A program made the translations under genes and the position numbers. Below the pieces are notes generated by a model. The model worked only from the letters and a program-made list of their open reading frames with translations. It had not been told where the DNA came from and searched no databases. 64,000 nucleotides of DNA, from the NCBI GenBank assembly GCA_018268255.1, contig JAFDWX010000002.1, positions 62,001 to 126,000 on the forward strand, written 5' to 3'. The stretch is from Armatimonadota bacterium. GTDB taxonomy: Bacteria > Armatimonadota > Fimbriimonadia > Fimbriimonadales > Fimbriimonadaceae. This document shows, one piece after another, positions 16,788 through 25,569 of the stretch (positions are counted from its first letter, which is position 1; each line of letters starts with the position of its first letter).

Positions 16788-17841
16788 GGTCGCCAAACAT
16801 CTTCAAGGCTTTGGTCTGGAAGTCATGTACTTCGGAAGCCTTCGAGGGCAGGAGTCCAAAGCTTGCGCAGCCGTCGGTATGCCATTTGCAGGATTCGGGA
16901 GCGAACCTCTTTACCGCCTGACCAGCGTGAGGGGCATCAAGGGAGCTCTCGCGCTCAGTCGAGCCATGGCTCAAGTGCGAGCACGTTTTAAGAAAAACCG
17001 TCCCAGCGCGGTGTTTTCGACTGGCGGATATGCATCAGCTCCTGTAGTGGGTGCGGCGCGTCGGTTGGGAATTCCATACGTGATCCACGAGCAGAATGTC
17101 GTTCCCGGTAGGACCAACAAGATCCTCGGCCGTACCGCCTACGCTGTTGCAACGACATTTCGCTCCGGGCACGAGCACTTCGATTCCAAACTCGTGCGGC
17201 GTACCGGAATGCCGATCCGGCCCGAGTTCCGGCGCAGTGAACAGGGAAGCCTGAGTTTCACCCGAGATTTGCCCAGGGAGGGCCACAGCCTGCTCGTTAT
17301 GGGTGGCTCGCAAGGAGCCCAAGCGATCAATGAGGCAGTCTTAACGACAGCCGCGCGGATGGCAAGGTTGCCCCTGCATTGGACCCATGTGACTGGCCCC
17401 AAGCACTTTGATGGAATGTCGGAATCGATCAAGCACCTTGCGGTCGACCAGGAGTACGAGTTGCGCGCATTTCTGGACGCGGAAGAGATCTCTGCAGCCA
17501 TGTTTCAATCGGCCCTGGCGATTTGCCGCAGCGGAGCCGGATCGCTTGCCGAGCTCGCCGCGATGCGCAAACCGTCCATTTTGATTCCGTATCCTGCTGC
17601 ATTCGGCAACCATCAGTTCCATAATGCAATGGAGTTTGTGGAGATGGGTGCCGCAGAACTTCTGGAAGAGCCAAATCTGCAGCCAGCCCTTCTGGAAGCA
17701 CGGATTCTCTCCTGGCTCGAGGAAAAAGACCGCATCCGAACAGCCGAAAAAGCCATGGCGGAATGGGACATCCCCGATGCGGTGAATCGCATCGCGAATT
17801 TGGTTGTCGCCGCTGCCCACAACAAGCAGTTACCTGAATGA
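16732..17841 (+). CDS. murG: Lipid II synthase MurG (GlcNAc transferase)
   Basis: About 369 residues. The frame is open from 16681, but the family N-terminus begins at LQVIVTGGGTGGHVYPALEV, encoded from TTG 16732, which has a perfect AAGGAGG six bases before it. Motifs: GGGTGGHVYPAL (residues 7-18), STGGYASAPVVGAAR, IHEQNVVPGRTNK, the C-domain MGGSQGAQAINEAV and CRSGAGSLAELAAMRKPSILIPYP with the UDP-binding site. It transfers GlcNAc to lipid I at the membrane. The overlap with ftsW (56 bases) is the longest in this operon; the stop overlaps murC-ddl as ATGA. Confidence 0.94.
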   Translation: MQVIVTGGGTGGHVYPALEVAKHLQGFGLEVMYFGSLRGQESKACAAVGMPFAGFGSEPLYRLTSVRGIKGALALSRAMAQVRARFKKNRPSAVFSTGGYASAPVVGAARRLGIPYVIHEQNVVPGRTNKILGRTAYAVATTFRSGHEHFDSKLVRRTGMPIRPEFRRSEQGSLSFTRDLPREGHSLLVMGGSQGAQAINEAVLTTAARMARLPLHWTHVTGPKHFDGMSESIKHLAVDQEYELRAFLDAEEISAAMFQSALAICRSGAGSLAELAAMRKPSILIPYPAAFGNHQFHNAMEFVEMGAAELLEEPNLQPALLEARILSWLEEKDRIRTAEKAMAEWDIPDAVNRIANLVVAAAHNKQLPE

Positions 17842-20057
17842 GAAAACCTGAAGAGATCCAGACCGCATTTTCCTCTACCGAGCTGCTCGAAGGATGCTCA
17901 GAGTTCTTCTTTGTCGGAATCGGAGGTGCGGGAATGGCGGGTATCGCCGAGTTGCTCTTGGATCGGGGCGCCAAAGTGCGTGGGGTGGATTCGACAGAGC
18001 AAGATTCATTGGCCAAGCTCAGGGTACTTGGGGTTGAGATCGGAGTCGGTGCCGAGTCGCTCGTTCCAAAACCGACAGAGGCTTTGGTGGTGTCCGATGC
18101 GATTGATCTTGAGCGGAACGCGGCGATTCGGGTTGGGCTTGGCCTTGGCTGCAAAATGTTCCGTCGCTCGCAAGTTCTTGGATGGCTTCTGCGCGGACGC
18201 AAAGTCATCGCCGTGACCGGTACGCACGGCAAAACTACAACGACAGGCATGATCGGGGCAGGACTCATCGCCGCTGGCTTTGATCCTCTTGTGGTGGTAG
18301 GAGCCGAAGTTCCTGAGTTCGGCGGCGCGCTCTTCAAAGGGACCGGAGAATGGGCCGTCATCGAAGCTTGTGAGGCCTATGATGCAACGAGGGATCTTCA
18401 GCCCGACGTTGCCGTTCTCACGAACTTGGAGCCGGATCATCTTGATTTCCACGGATCCTTTGAAAACCTACAGGATGCGATTAAATCATTCCTTCAGAAA
18501 TCAGACCGCGCGGTGGTGCCGCAGGGTGACGAAAGTGCGCGCTGGGTCAATGGTCGGGGAACTACCTTTTCAGCAGCGAACGTCTCCCTAACTGTCCCAG
18601 GGGAACATAACCGCAAAAATGCTGGTGCGGCGCTCGCTGTTGCCGAGATTGTCGGCGCAGATCGAGACAGATTTATTCATGGGATCTCGGAATACCAGGG
18701 TGCTGCTCGGAGACTCCAAACGGTCTACAGCAAAGGACCCGTGGTGATCGACGATTACGCACATCATCCCACGGAAATCGCCGCCAGCATCGAAGCAGTC
18801 CGCCAACTCCACCCAAACCGCCGCCTGCTGGCAGTATTCCAGCCTCATCTTTACTCGCGCACGCGGGATTTTCTGGCGGACTTTCCGGCCGCTCTCAACG
18901 GAGCGGATTTTGTCCTGATTACAGATATTTATCCCGCGCGGGAAGATCCAATTGCGGGGATCAGCAGCGCTCGGATCGCAGAGAAGCTGACGGTCCCGTA
19001 TCAATATGTCCCCAGTCGGCACCTGCTATCGGACGCCATTCTCTCTGTTTGCGAAACGAACGACGTTATCCTCATCATGGGAGCGGGGAATATTGCCGAA
19101 CTTCCTCCTCGATTGATCGCGAAACTCGAACGGCCTAACGTGGAGGCTGTTTGGGTGGTGTATGGCGGCGATAGCCCGGAAAGGGAAGTTTCACTCCACT
19201 CGGGAAGACAAATGGCTGCCGCACTTCAGAGGAAGGGCTATCAAGCCACGTTGGTCGATGTTACGGACTTGCTCCTGGCACCCAAGCCTCATCTACCGAC
19301 TCCCTTGCCCGATGCTGCAATTTTGGCTGTACACGGGACTCACGCCGAAGATGGTGCGATCCAAGGTTTTTTTGAGATTCTTCACATCCCGTATTCGGGT
19401 AGCGCGATCTTACCAAGCGCTATCGCCATGGACAAGAATTTGACAAAAATGGTCCTTGCCCAAAACGGGCTCCCCGTGCCGAAGGGAGTGGTCGTGCGCA
19501 GTTCCCAGGAGAGCGCAGTGATTCCGGGAGTAGAACGATACGTCGTGAAACCCAATGCCCAAGGATCCACAGTTGGTTTAACGTTCGTCGAGCAGGCGCA
19601 GGATTTACCCGAAGCGATCGAAACAGCATTGCGCTACGGAGAGGTGGCTCTAGTTGAAGAGTGGGTGACTGGGATGGAAATCAGCGTCCCGGTTTTGGGA
19701 GATCGAGTGCTTCCGGCCGTGGAGATTCGGCCCGTTTCCGGGCAGTACGATTTTGCCAACAAGTACTTGCCTGGCGCAACGGAGGAAATTTGTCCAGCGA
19801 GACTTCCGGGCAGCGTGACAAGCACAGTGCAGGACTACGCTTTGCGAAGTCATCGAGCCTTGGGTTGTTCCGGGGCCACGCGCACCGACATGATCGTCGA
19901 TGGGGACAGAATTACCATCCTCGAGGTGAATACGCTGCCCGGAATGACCACGACTTCGCTGCTCCCTAACAGTGCTCGCACCGCGGGAATCAGTTACGAC
20001 GACCTATGTGAGTGGATATTGAAGGATGCATTAAGCCGAAATGTCGCGACTTGCTAA
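17838..20057 (+). CDS. murC-ddl: MurC-Ddl fusion: UDP-MurNAc-L-alanine ligase / D-Ala-D-Ala ligase
   Basis: 739 residues in one uninterrupted frame. Residues 1-430 are MurC: GIGGAGMAGIAELL (28-41), ATP loop VTGTHGKTTTTGMI (126-139), EPDHLDFHGSFENL, PGEHNRKNAGAAL, VIDDYAHHPTE and FQPHLYSRTRDFL. From about 437 to the end it is Ddl with an ATP-grasp fold: VVYGGDSPEREVSLHSG at 440-456, AVHGTHAEDGAIQGFFE, PYSGSAILPSAIAMDKNLTK, VVKPNAQGSTVGL, YDFANKYLPGATEEICPA and VLEVNTLPGMTTTSL-type ending. There is almost no linker. MurC-Ddl fusions are known in Chlamydiae and a few other phyla. The fusion couples L-Ala addition to the D-Ala-D-Ala supply used by MurF. Confidence 0.95.
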   Translation: MRKPEEIQTAFSSTELLEGCSEFFFVGIGGAGMAGIAELLLDRGAKVRGVDSTEQDSLAKLRVLGVEIGVGAESLVPKPTEALVVSDAIDLERNAAIRVGLGLGCKMFRRSQVLGWLLRGRKVIAVTGTHGKTTTTGMIGAGLIAAGFDPLVVVGAEVPEFGGALFKGTGEWAVIEACEAYDATRDLQPDVAVLTNLEPDHLDFHGSFENLQDAIKSFLQKSDRAVVPQGDESARWVNGRGTTFSAANVSLTVPGEHNRKNAGAALAVAEIVGADRDRFIHGISEYQGAARRLQTVYSKGPVVIDDYAHHPTEIAASIEAVRQLHPNRRLLAVFQPHLYSRTRDFLADFPAALNGADFVLITDIYPAREDPIAGISSARIAEKLTVPYQYVPSRHLLSDAILSVCETNDVILIMGAGNIAELPPRLIAKLERPNVEAVWVVYGGDSPEREVSLHSGRQMAAALQRKGYQATLVDVTDLLLAPKPHLPTPLPDAAILAVHGTHAEDGAIQGFFEILHIPYSGSAILPSAIAMDKNLTKMVLAQNGLPVPKGVVVRSSQESAVIPGVERYVVKPNAQGSTVGLTFVEQAQDLPEAIETALRYGEVALVEEWVTGMEISVPVLGDRVLPAVEIRPVSGQYDFANKYLPGATEEICPARLPGSVTSTVQDYALRSHRALGCSGATRTDMIVDGDRITILEVNTLPGMTTTSLLPNSARTAGISYDDLCEWILKDALSRNVATC

Positions 20058-20790
20058 TTCACCCACAACTCGAAAACGGAGAAAAAGTCGATTGCGACCA
20101 GGCCCGTGGCTTTGGGTGGCTGTTGTGCTCAACACCATTCTCGGGGTGTGGCTGAGTCCTATCACTGCGGCTTGGAAAGTACGTGTGATCGGCGCGAGCC
20201 CGCTTCAAGAAAGACGACTCAAAGAAGCCGTCGCGCAATCGCGCGCCATTCCGGCCCTTCGATTTGACCCAAATCCGATGCTCTCCATCGTTCGCCAAGA
20301 TCCAGCGATTGAGTCGGCAACCTGGAATCAAAACGTATTCGGCAGAGCGATTTTGCGACTCAAACTCCGAACTCCGGTTGCAGTGGTGAACGAGCAGGCG
20401 CGTCTGGTTCTCGGCGATACGGGCGAACTCTATGTTGCACCCGCAGTTCCCGTCGGGCTGCCAGTTCTTTCGCCACCCATCGATGCAACAAAACCAAGCT
20501 TCGTTTTGGCAGGGAACTGGTCGGGCAGAATTATCGCCCAACTGGCAAACAACTTACGAAAACAGATTCCAGATAGGGACTTTCGAATTGTTCAAGACTC
20601 GTCCAACAAAGTATCCTTAACATCGGCACCAGATACGGCTCAAGTGGTCCTTGGATCAACCGATAAGATGGATGAGAAGGTCATAACGCTGCGAAAAGCT
20701 CTGGAGCAGCAGCCCAACTTGCTGTCCCAAGTGAAAGTGCTGAACATTTCGGCTCCCAGCAACCCGGTGATCATACCAATCGGCAGATAG
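20041..20790 (+). CDS. ftsQ: FtsQ/DivIB-type divisome protein
   Basis: 249 residues, starting 17 bases inside murC-ddl. A very basic N-terminus (TRKRRKSRLRPGP) precedes one membrane helix (about 24-45) and an extracytoplasmic region beginning with a POTRA-like segment (WKVRVIGASPLQERRLKEAV, then PAIESATWNQNVFGRAILRL, the typical P.V..A.V.R..P..L.I.. pattern), and a beta domain (VVNEQARLVLGDTGELYV). Conservation is low but topology and position are canonical. FtsQ recruits FtsB/FtsL. No stop-codon overlap downstream: DUF881 begins 9 bases later. Confidence 0.82.
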   Translation: MSRLANSPTTRKRRKSRLRPGPWLWVAVVLNTILGVWLSPITAAWKVRVIGASPLQERRLKEAVAQSRAIPALRFDPNPMLSIVRQDPAIESATWNQNVFGRAILRLKLRTPVAVVNEQARLVLGDTGELYVAPAVPVGLPVLSPPIDATKPSFVLAGNWSGRIIAQLANNLRKQIPDRDFRIVQDSSNKVSLTSAPDTAQVVLGSTDKMDEKVITLRKALEQQPNLLSQVKVLNISAPSNPVIIPIGR

Positions 20791-20799
20791 TTAGATTTT

Positions 20800-21564
20800 A
20801 TGAATATTTCGCACAAGGTGACATTGAATTCCCCCGCGTTCGCGGTCGGCGGTTTGGCCGTGGTACTGGGGTACATGCTCTCCACAGCGTGGATCACCAA
20901 CAATGCCCGATTGGCCTATCGTGACCCAGACCAAAGGGAGCGGATCGCCGCTGGCACGTTGGACCAGCAGGCCAAGATTCAGCAACAATCGGAGGAAATC
21001 AACCGACTCCAATCTGAGTTGACCAAGATCCAGAATGCCGTTAGCACCAACCGAGACAGCGTGAAGGTCATCAACGAGAGTCTGCAACAGGTTAAGATGT
21101 TTGCGGCCTTGACGGAGGTGGAGGGCAGTGGCATTACGGTCACTCTCCGGGACGCTTCCTCTTCGCTTGCAGCCGATGTTCCCATGGAGGCGCTCAATAT
21201 CCATGACCGAGATGTTTTGAAGGTCGTGAATGAGCTTTGGAGTGCCGGAGCGGAGGCAATTGCGGTGAATGGCCTGCGGATCTCCGTTCGCAGCTGTTTC
21301 CGGTGCGTGGGTCCGACCATTCTCGTTGATGACAACAAGATTGGGACGCCCGTGGTGGTTCAGGCCATCGGCAACGGTGAGCAGCTGAAGTCCTCGCTTT
21401 CAATGGCAGGGGGGATCTACGATGAACTCAAGCAGTCCTCGCCGAACATGATCGAAATCACGGAGACCACCAACATGACGTTGCCGGCCTATGCTGGCAG
21501 TACCAATTTCAAGTTTGCGAAAGCGGTCGCCCCGAAAGAAAGCAAGTCTGATAAGAGTTCATGA
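20800..21564 (+). CDS. DUF881-family membrane-anchored protein
   Basis: 254 residues with one N-terminal membrane helix (about 13-33) and a coiled coil (about 52-90, QQAKIQQQSEEINRLQSEL). The C-terminal domain has the DUF881 features: GSGITVTLRDA, NIHDRDVLKVVNELWSAGAE, AIAVNGLRIS, CVGPTILVD and a PVVVQAIGN stretch. Homologues (YlxW/YlxX in Bacillus) sit next to sbp in dcw clusters of Firmicutes and Actinobacteria; their role in division is not established. Here it lies between ftsQ and sbp and overlaps sbp as ATGA. Confidence 0.85.
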   Translation: MNISHKVTLNSPAFAVGGLAVVLGYMLSTAWITNNARLAYRDPDQRERIAAGTLDQQAKIQQQSEEINRLQSELTKIQNAVSTNRDSVKVINESLQQVKMFAALTEVEGSGITVTLRDASSSLAADVPMEALNIHDRDVLKVVNELWSAGAEAIAVNGLRISVRSCFRCVGPTILVDDNKIGTPVVVQAIGNGEQLKSSLSMAGGIYDELKQSSPNMIEITETTNMTLPAYAGSTNFKFAKAVAPKESKSDKSS

Positions 21565-21935
21565 TCATCATTCCTGTTGTTTGCCTTATCGTTGGCTTGT
21601 TGCTGGGCGTCCTTATCCAGCAGCCGCTTCGGGGTGAACTCGGGGTTTATATGGCTGTTGCATGCCTTGCTGGGATGGACTCCATCTGCGGCGGATTGCG
21701 GAGCGGTCTTGAGGGCAAATTCCGCACCGATGTCTTCACCACGGGGTTTGTGTTCAACACTTTGATCGCATTTGGCCTCGCTTGGATCGGAGATCGCATT
21801 GGGATTAATGTTTTTCTCGTCTGCGCCTTCATTTTTGGGCAGCGGATATTCAATAATCTAAGTCTGATTCGCCGGATGTGGCTTACCCAGTGGCAGGACG
21901 CCCGAGAAAGGAAACGGACGCAGCAAACCGTCTAA
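21561..21935 (+). CDS. sbp: Small basic protein Sbp (DUF1290)
   Basis: 124 residues with about four membrane segments. DUF1290 features visible are PVVCLIVGLLLGVLIQQP at the N-terminus, the central CLAGMDSICGGLRSGLEGKF with the family's A.LDS..GG.R...E..F pattern, FVFNTLIAFGLAWIGDRIGI and FGQRIFNNLSLIRR, and a basic C-terminus. The Bacillus subtilis homologue is called small basic protein and its gene adjoins the division genes. Biochemical function is unknown. It overlaps DUF881 as ATGA; ftsA follows after 61 bases. Confidence 0.88.
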   Translation: MIIIPVVCLIVGLLLGVLIQQPLRGELGVYMAVACLAGMDSICGGLRSGLEGKFRTDVFTTGFVFNTLIAFGLAWIGDRIGINVFLVCAFIFGQRIFNNLSLIRRMWLTQWQDARERKRTQQTV

Positions 21936-21996
21936 AATCTCACTACCGAGTTGCCCGACGGGCCGCGTAGGGCGGTCGGATCAGCTTGTTGCGTCG

Positions 21997-23226
21997 ATGA
22001 CTTACTTACTGGATTTGGGCAGCACCAAAGTGTCCTGCTTGGCGGCGACTGTTTCAGAGGCAGGCGACGTGCTGGCCTGTGCTGCAGCCAGTGTGCCGTG
22101 TCGCGGCCTTTCGAGAGGCGTAATCCAGAACCTGGACGCCACCGCAGACGCGATCCGAGAGGCAATCGCTCGAGTTCGTGCAATCGCTAGTCAAGATGCT
22201 CCCACCGAAGTGGTTGTGAACGTCAGCGGCAGCCACGTCGAGAGCATGAACGCTCAAGGATTCGTGCCGATTTATCCGAGTGGACGGACCATCGCTCGGG
22301 AGGATCTTCTTCATGTGGTTAACCACAGTCGCCAGATCGTTTCGGAGCCTGATCGAACCCAGATTCTCGCTATGCCTCGGGAATACCGAGTCGACGGCGT
22401 TCGCGGAGTAACCAACCCCCTCGGGTTCAGCGGTACTCGGCTTGAAGTGATCACCCATATTTTGACGGGGTCGATGGCCCACATTCAAAACGTTGAGAAC
22501 GCCGTCCAGATGGCGGGCTACAAGGTTGCCCAGGTGATTGCTCAACCTATCGCAAGTGGGTACGGTGTGGCAACTCAATCAGACCGTGAATTGGGCTGCG
22601 CCGTGGTGGATATCGGCGGCGGTTCGACGTCGATCTGCGTATTTCAGGGCGGCGCGCCCGCCTACAGCGTCGTACTTCCGGTGGGAGGATCGCACGTCAC
22701 ATCCGACCTCAGCAAGCTCCTTAAAACCGCTCCGGACGAGGCAGAGCGCCTCAAGACTGAGTACGGCTACGCAATCGCTCGTGAAGCGGAGTCTTTGGGC
22801 AGTGTTGAAGTCCATCAAATTGGCCAGCAGGTGCCTCGACACCTTGAGAGACGGGTACTCTGCGAAATCATCGAAAGCCGGATGAAAGAACTGGCGATCA
22901 TGGTGCGACAAGAGATTGAATCGAGCGGGCTTCACGGGTTGTTGCCAGGCGGCGTGATATTGACGGGTGGTGGAAGCGAACTCAATTGCACGTCGGACCT
23001 CTTCGACCTTACGATGAAGCACATGCTGGTGCGTTCTGGCAGGCCACGGCTGAAAGGACCTGCGAGTAACACGGCGAACCGCCCTGAGTGGGCAGGTGCC
23101 GCCGGTATGATGAATTACTTAACCGATGCGCAGATTGACCCCATCGAACCTGCGCAGGACGGAAGCAACTGGAAAAGAAAATTGATGGGGCTGAAATCGA
23201 TGTTTACGGCTAAAGCCGGTGCCTAA
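21997..23226 (+). CDS. ftsA: Cell division protein FtsA
   Basis: 409 residues, actin fold. LDLGSTKVSCLAATVS at about 5-20 is the phosphate-1 loop, the SHS2 (1C) domain follows (VVNVSGSHVESMNAQG), then AIASGYGVATQSDRELGCAV, VDIGGGSTSICVFQGG (phosphate-2) and LPGGVILTGGGSELN (adenosine motif). The C-terminus ends NWKRKLMGLKSMFTAKAGA, an amphipathic basic helix suitable for membrane attachment. FtsA anchors FtsZ filaments to the membrane. No strong ribosome binding site precedes the ATG at 21997; the preceding 61 bases may hold a separate promoter. Confidence 0.95.
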   Translation: MTYLLDLGSTKVSCLAATVSEAGDVLACAAASVPCRGLSRGVIQNLDATADAIREAIARVRAIASQDAPTEVVVNVSGSHVESMNAQGFVPIYPSGRTIAREDLLHVVNHSRQIVSEPDRTQILAMPREYRVDGVRGVTNPLGFSGTRLEVITHILTGSMAHIQNVENAVQMAGYKVAQVIAQPIASGYGVATQSDRELGCAVVDIGGGSTSICVFQGGAPAYSVVLPVGGSHVTSDLSKLLKTAPDEAERLKTEYGYAIAREAESLGSVEVHQIGQQVPRHLERRVLCEIIESRMKELAIMVRQEIESSGLHGLLPGGVILTGGGSELNCTSDLFDLTMKHMLVRSGRPRLKGPASNTANRPEWAGAAGMMNYLTDAQIDPIEPAQDGSNWKRKLMGLKSMFTAKAGA

Positions 23227-23250
23227 GGGCAGTGGTTGGAGTGTATGAGA

Positions 23251-24585
23251 ATGGAATCCAAGGACCAAGCGACGCAAGTGGAAAGACTGTCCAACGCAGT
23301 CATTAAAGTCATCGGAGTTGGCGGGGGTGGCTCGAATGCTGTCAACCGCATGATCGACGCAGGGATTCAGGGCGTGGAATTCATCGCCATGAATACCGAT
23401 GTGCAGGTCCTGGACCGCAGTTCGGCAACCAAAAAAGTCCAGTTGGGCGTCAACCTTACTCGGGGACTTGGCGCGGGCGGAAACCCTGAAATCGGCAAGA
23501 GCGCAGCCGAAGAATCTCGCAATGAGATTCGAAAGGTCCTCGATGGAGCCGACATGGTCTTTATCACTGCGGGCATGGGCGGCGGCACCGGCACGGGCGC
23601 AGCTCCCGTGATCGCCGATCTGGCCCGTGAATCAGGCGCTTTGGCAGTCGCAGTCGTGACCAAGCCGTTCAACTTTGAAGGGCCGAGGCGCATGCGGCTC
23701 GCGGATCACGGTATCACGTCCCTGATGGGTCGAGTCGACACTCTCATCACCATCCCCAACGATCGGTTGATGAGCGTTGTCGAAAAGCGAACGACGTTGA
23801 CGGACGCCTTTCGAGTAGCCGATGACATTTTAAGACAGGGCGTCCAAGGTATCAGCGACATTATCACCATCCCTGGTCAAATCAACGTCGACTTTGCCGA
23901 CGTGCGAGCAGTGATGACCAATGCAGGACCCGCGCTGATGGGAATTGGATACGGAATCGGAGAATTTCGTGCGCTTCAGGCAGCCCAGTCGGCTACCGCA
24001 AGCCCGCTGCTCGAGCAGACCATCCATGGAGCTAAAGGCTTGCTGGTCAACATCACCAGCGGCGAAGATCTCACGCTCACTGAGGCATCGGAGGCTATGG
24101 ACTACATTCACAGCCTGTGCGATGCTGAGGAAGCCAATATCTACTTTGGCGTCGTGGTCGATCCAGGTCTGCAGGACGAAGTCCGCATCACCGTTTTGGC
24201 AACCGGATTCAATCCGTTTGACAGCGAGGGCCGCAAGGTCAGCGAGGCCACCTACGGCAAGCCGACCATCAACTCGCCGGTCGTTCCGACTGCTCAGCCA
24301 GCCCAAGCCGTTATCCAGACGCCCTCCGCACCGATCAGCACTTCATCGACGCCAGCAACATCGACTCCATCTGCAACAATGGGATCGACGGTCCCGACCT
24401 CCGAGCCCGTGACATCGGTTGAGGTCAACAAAGAGGCGCTTGCTCCGAGAGTTTCGCCCCAGGATATCTGGGCCAAGGCAACCCCAGCGAAGCGCAACGA
24501 ACCCCAAGAGGACACAAGCGCAATATTCGACGAAAGCGATCTTGATATCCCCGCATTTTTGCGGGAGCACCGCAACAAGCCCTGA
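23251..24585 (+). CDS. ftsZ: Cell division GTPase FtsZ
   Basis: About 444 residues from ATG 23251, which is 9 bases after GGAG (23238-23241); ATG 23245 and TTG 23236 are in the same frame. The tubulin signature [10 protein letters not shown] is at about 110-119, with [14 protein letters not shown] at 23-36, the T7 loop [11 protein letters not shown] and ITVLATGF. A Pro/Thr/Ser-rich linker of about 90 residues leads to the conserved C-terminal peptide [14 protein letters not shown], which binds FtsA. It polymerises into the Z-ring. Last gene of the dcw operon, followed by a strong terminator. Confidence 0.97.
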   Translation: MESKDQATQVERLSNAVIKVIGVGGGGSNAVNRMIDAGIQGVEFIAMNTDVQVLDRSSATKKVQLGVNLTRGLGAGGNPEIGKSAAEESRNEIRKVLDGADMVFITAGMGGGTGTGAAPVIADLARESGALAVAVVTKPFNFEGPRRMRLADHGITSLMGRVDTLITIPNDRLMSVVEKRTTLTDAFRVADDILRQGVQGISDIITIPGQINVDFADVRAVMTNAGPALMGIGYGIGEFRALQAAQSATASPLLEQTIHGAKGLLVNITSGEDLTLTEASEAMDYIHSLCDAEEANIYFGVVVDPGLQDEVRITVLATGFNPFDSEGRKVSEATYGKPTINSPVVPTAQPAQAVIQTPSAPISTSSTPATSTPSATMGSTVPTSEPVTSVEVNKEALAPRVSPQDIWAKATPAKRNEPQEDTSAIFDESDLDIPAFLREHRNKP

Positions 24586-24607
24586 TCCGCGAATCGGAAA
24601 CCCTGCG

Positions 24608-24650
24608 ATGGTCCGTACTTGTTGATTGAGTACGGACCATTCTTGCTTTT
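24608..24650 (+). terminator. Intrinsic terminator of the dcw operon
   Basis: ATGGTCCGTACT (24608-24619) and AGTACGGACCAT (24629-24640) form a perfect 12-bp stem with a 9-base loop, followed by TCTTGCTTTT. It sits 23 bases after the ftsZ stop and ends the division cluster. Confidence 0.9.
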
Positions 24651-24660
24651 ACACAACACC

Positions 24661-25569
24661 ATGCCCAAAGTCCGGATAGTCGCGCCGTTTGTGGTTTTCA
24701 TGTCGCTCGTCAGTGGCTGTGCGTTCACACCCGATGAGGCCAATCGCGGTCCGAGCATCAAAGGATCTGGAATTGCGAAGACTGAGACTCGGCAGGTCGG
24801 CGAATTCACGACACTTCGATTGCAAGGAGGTATCCAAGCCACCATCAAAATCGGGTCCAGCCCCAGCTTGCAAATCACAGCCGATGACAACATCCTGCCA
24901 TACCTCGAAGCCAAAAATAAGGGTCAGAAACTCACCGTTGAGCTAGGCAAGGGCTCGTTCACCACTGCCAATCCGATCACTGTGGTTATCACGATTCCGG
25001 ACCTGAAGCGCTTGGAACTTGCCAAGGCTTGTACGGCAAAAGTCATCGGTGACATGGGGCGCGAAAGCCAAGTCGCGATCAGTGAGGCAAGTCGACTCAC
25101 CATTGATGGAGTCTTCGCCGGAACGGAAATCGGAGCCACTGCGGCCTGCTCTGTCACAGCCGGAAATGTGAAGTCAGATCAACTTCGGCTGATATCGGCG
25201 AGCGCATCTACCATGGTAGTCACCGGTTCGGCAAAAAAACTCATCCTCGAGGGCACTGGCGCCAGTAGATTCACGCTCATGATGTCTGCTGACGAGGCAC
25301 TCGTTTCGCTGGGCGGAGCGTCGACTATCGAAGGTGAGATTCAGTCCCAGAACATACGCCAAGAGATTTCCGGCGGCTCTAAGTTCAATGCCAAAACTCC
25401 CGAGAGCGTGCGTGCAGAACGGGAGAAACTCGAAAAGGAACTTGAGAAAGAGAAGGGACCAGCCGAATTAGGGAAATCGACTGCTCAAGCGCCAGCTCCA
25501 CCGGAGCCGCCCAAGTCCCCCGCCCCGAGCGGCCCGGCTGTTCCCCCAACCCCAGGTGTTGGCCCTTAG
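24661..25569 (+). CDS. DUF2807 (GIN domain) lipoprotein
   Basis: About 302 residues from ATG 24661; an in-frame TTG at 24619 lies in the terminator stem and is rejected. The N-terminus MPKVRIVAPFVVFMSLVSGC is a lipoprotein signal with lipobox LVSGC, so Cys20 is probably lipidated. Residues 35-250 match the DUF2807/GIN pattern: GSGIAKTETRQVGEFTTLRL, ITADDNILPYLEAKNKGQKL, then repeated short beta strands (LTIDGVFAGTEIGATAACSV, ASRFTLMMSADEALVSLGGA) that suggest a right-handed parallel beta-helix. The last 60 residues are Glu/Lys then Pro-rich, a likely wall-spanning or surface tail. Function of the family is unknown. It is convergent with the glycoside hydrolase, the stop codons overlapping by 4 bases. 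Confidence 0.8.
   Translation: MPKVRIVAPFVVFMSLVSGCAFTPDEANRGPSIKGSGIAKTETRQVGEFTTLRLQGGIQATIKIGSSPSLQITADDNILPYLEAKNKGQKLTVELGKGSFTTANPITVVITIPDLKRLELAKACTAKVIGDMGRESQVAISEASRLTIDGVFAGTEIGATAACSVTAGNVKSDQLRLISASASTMVVTGSAKKLILEGTGASRFTLMMSADEALVSLGGASTIEGEIQSQNIRQEISGGSKFNAKTPESVRAEREKLEKELEKEKGPAELGKSTAQAPAPPEPPKSPAPSGPAVPPTPGVGP

Noticed and set aside
24619-24660. Early TTG start for the DUF2807 lipoprotein
   Set aside because: It lies in the stem-loop of the ftsZ terminator, and the lipoprotein signal begins at ATG 24661.
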